Origin: Rusavskia elegans
Taxonomy: Eukaryota > Ascomycota > Lecanoromycetes > Teloschistales > Teloschistaceae
Direction: 5' to 3'
Assembly: GCA_011316305.1 (NCBI GenBank)
Contig: SAUG01000124.1
Coordinates: 62,001-126,000 of the forward strand
Length of the DNA: 64,000 bases
Position numbers and translations under genes: made by a program. The notes under the pieces are model-generated. The model made no database searches. It saw only the letters and a program-made list of their open reading frames with translations, and had not been told where the DNA came from. How positions within the stretch are numbered: position 1 is the stretch's first letter; each line of letters starts with the position of its first letter. Positions 61,503-64,000 of this stretch are shown here, piece after piece.

Positions 61503-64000
61503 AACGTCGACCGAGTTTTTACTAATCTACCTACTATAATAGACTTTAAATCCCGAAATTCGTCGGTTTTAACTATAATATTAAAACTTCGTATTCCGAA
61601 TCCGCCGGAACTATATAGTTTTAATAACCGTATTAAATTTCTAATAGAGATCTTTATCCTATTAAATATCGAGCTAGTAGTTATCGAGTATCTAGATAAA
61701 TTAGTAGGCTATTTAGATTTAGGTACGACTGTAGACGAGGACGAAATAATAAAAGTAAAAGATAGTATTACTATCTAGTAGATAGTTCTAGAAACTATAT
61801 TAGTAGTTTATAATCGTATATATTTCGAACTGATATAAAGAAATTCTAGTAAAAGGTCGCTCGTTTTTTCGTATATATAAAGTAATATTTATTCCTGGAA
61901 TATAAAGAAGAAATAGTAATTAAATAGAAGATATAATAGAATAAAAACGATTAACTACGCTGCAAACTTTAGTTTATTTTTAAATACGAAAATTCTTTAC
62001 TATATAAATAATAACTGTTTTTACCGTATTAAAACTACGGTAATAAAACGTTTATATATAATAATTCAATTATAATCTCGGATAGAGGCTCTATAAAAAG
62101 ATTTTCCTTTCTATAGAAAGATTTAATATATTTATTAGCCGTATTCCCGCTATAACTAAATTCTTTAATAAACGCTACCTATTTTTCTAAAAGGTCTAGA
62201 GTTCTAGCGGACTAAAGTTTTTAGAAGCCGGTAAAATAGATTATTTATTATTAAATAAAATTAACGATTAAAGCTATCTACTTTATTAAAATTTCTTTAT
62301 TCGAACTATCAATAGTAATATTGGACCTGAATAAATATTAGAAATAAATATTACTATATTAGATAGTTCTATTTATACTCGATATATTACTCTAATATAG
62401 TATTTCGTTTTAATTTTACTTTATCTATTTAATAGTTATCGTCTTTTCTATAGTTTCTATAAAAGCTTTAGTATATAGGTCGTTTTTATAGTATAATACT
62501 ATATATAGATCAGTATTTAGTATAGTATATATTATTTTAATATATTACTATTAATTTCTTTCTCGACTTTATAGTTTATTTCTAATTTCTAGTATTTTAT
62601 TCTAATACGGCCTTTATTTTTATATCTACGCTTTTCTAGAAATCTGTTTCTTTAAGTTTTTTAAGGTATTTATATATTATTATATAGTCCGTATTCTATT
62701 TTTTATAGAATTTATATTTAGTATCGGACTATTTTTTACCGCGTTTACGGTTTATAACTAATTTAGATTTTATAGATAATAGTTTTTATTTAAATATAGT
62801 AGATAGTATACTAAATAATATAGTAGAATATTATAATTAATAGCTTTAGAATTATCTAAAGACTTTATATATTATAATAGTAAGACCATACTTTAGAAGT
62901 TTATAAAAGTATATAGACTCGCTTAAAATTCTAATCTTTTAGCCGGAATATAGCCGACGATTATCTAAATAACTTTACTTTATTTCTAATCTTCTATTTT
63001 TTAATAATTAACTACTATAGAGTAATATTAATATACTATATACTATATACTATATCGTATTATACTTTATTCTATTATTAGTTTTATATTCCTTTTATTT
63101 ATCGAAGCGTAATATATAGTACGTACGAATCTAAATAGAAATATTATATTGAAGTAATATAATTAATCGTATAAGAATACTAAAATTATTTTAGATAAAA
63201 AATTAATTCCGTCCCGTAAAAATATAGCGAAGACTCGAGAAAATAGAATCGAGAAAAATAAAGGGAAAAATAAAAGAAAATTTTATAACGTTATAGTACC
63301 GATAATATTCTAGAATAATATATTCCAAATAGTTTGGCTAATAATCTATTAAAAGAAATATAAATAGGAGCCTAAAACTATTATATTTCGAGAAATCTGT
63401 AAATATTAAAAGAGTTTTAAATCTTTTATTTTTAAAGTATTTTTTACTAGATTATATCGCGAAATCCTTACCGATATCGCTACAATATATATAAATAAAG
63501 GGATTAATAAAATATAAAGTATAGCGTTAACAGTTCTATAGAATACGATAGAAAACCTATATAGTTCTTTTTCTAATAAATAAATATATTACCTTACTAT
63601 ATAACTATATATATCTATCTATACTTATATTTTATATATTATTAACTAGCTATAATCTATATTAAACGTATTACTAGTTAGTAAAAAGATATTTAATTTA
63701 TTAAAAGATTAATATAGAATCTAGAGATATAACCGGGAATATAATAATAGCTAGTTAATAATAAATTCTAAAGGATTAAAAGTTTTAAAGAAGAAATATA
63801 CTTTTATAAAATTATTTAAAAAAAATATAATACTATTTATATAGTACCGATATATAAGTTAATATTTATAGATAACCGTTATATAAGCTAGTTTTAAATA
63901 GAATATATTCCTATCTTATATTATCTATAATTACTTTTATATTTTACTATCTAATATAATTATAAAAAAATCGAATCGGATTTCTATTATTTTCTATTTT
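60437..64000. mobile_element. Rearranged long TIR element copy B3, runs off the window
   Basis: The alpha end starts at 60437 (TAGATTGGTCGTCGAGTCGG). By about 60760 the sequence already matches the part of B1 near 53.4 kb, so most of the body is deleted. Matches to B1 and B2 resume at about 62.1 kb after the right arm of the inverted repeat and continue to the window end. Boundaries are approximate. Confidence 0.45.

Overview
This window is nuclear DNA of a filamentous ascomycete (Pezizomycotina). The evidence is short GT-AG introns of about 50-90 nt (one of 196 nt), mostly single-copy housekeeping genes packed on both strands, and long AT-rich blocks in which CpA and TpG dinucleotides are almost absent, the signature of repeat-induced point mutation (RIP). 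I cannot fix the class or genus from sequence alone.

Layout. Gene-rich block A (1-27.1 kb): MED14 (minus, C-terminus off the window), ATG22, SF3B6, a STIMATE/YPL162C-type vacuolar membrane protein, a broken cytochrome P450, a 292 bp terminal-inverted-repeat element, coatomer zeta, PMR1 (minus), RAD21, the NFACT/RQC2 protein, SUA5 (minus) and COG4 (minus). AT-rich block 1 (27.1-37.2 kb): one full-length RIP-mutated Ty3/gypsy element with 240 bp LTRs and a GTTAC target duplication. It lies inside an older small TIR element and itself carries three later small insertions. Gene island (37.2-44.7 kb): an Hst2-type sirtuin, a large NDR-family kinase and a small secreted WSC-domain protein (minus). 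AT-rich block 2 (44.7-64 kb): a second, truncated copy of the same gypsy family in the opposite orientation, then a nest of related TIR elements that share two characteristic GC-rich ends, one RIP-damaged tRNA-like unit and a large inverted repeat.

The genes do not form a metabolic cluster. Several serve Golgi traffic and ion homeostasis (coatomer zeta, COG4, PMR1), autophagy or vacuole function (ATG22, STIMATE-like), RNA and protein quality control (SF3B6, RQC2, SUA5), transcription (MED14) and chromosome biology (RAD21, sirtuin). I read this as ordinary core-genome content.

The least familiar material is in the AT-rich blocks. It is a family of non-autonomous elements of about 0.42-0.64 kb (plus a 160 bp subfamily) with asymmetric, GC-rich, palindrome-rich ends starting TAGACTGGCC or TAGACTGGCT. 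They are flanked by 8 bp target duplications that I could read at six insertions. Larger elements (up to 5.3 kb) bear the same ends and are candidate parents. Exon boundaries given below were chosen by eye from splice signals, reading frame and remembered family conservation; no alignment or search was run.
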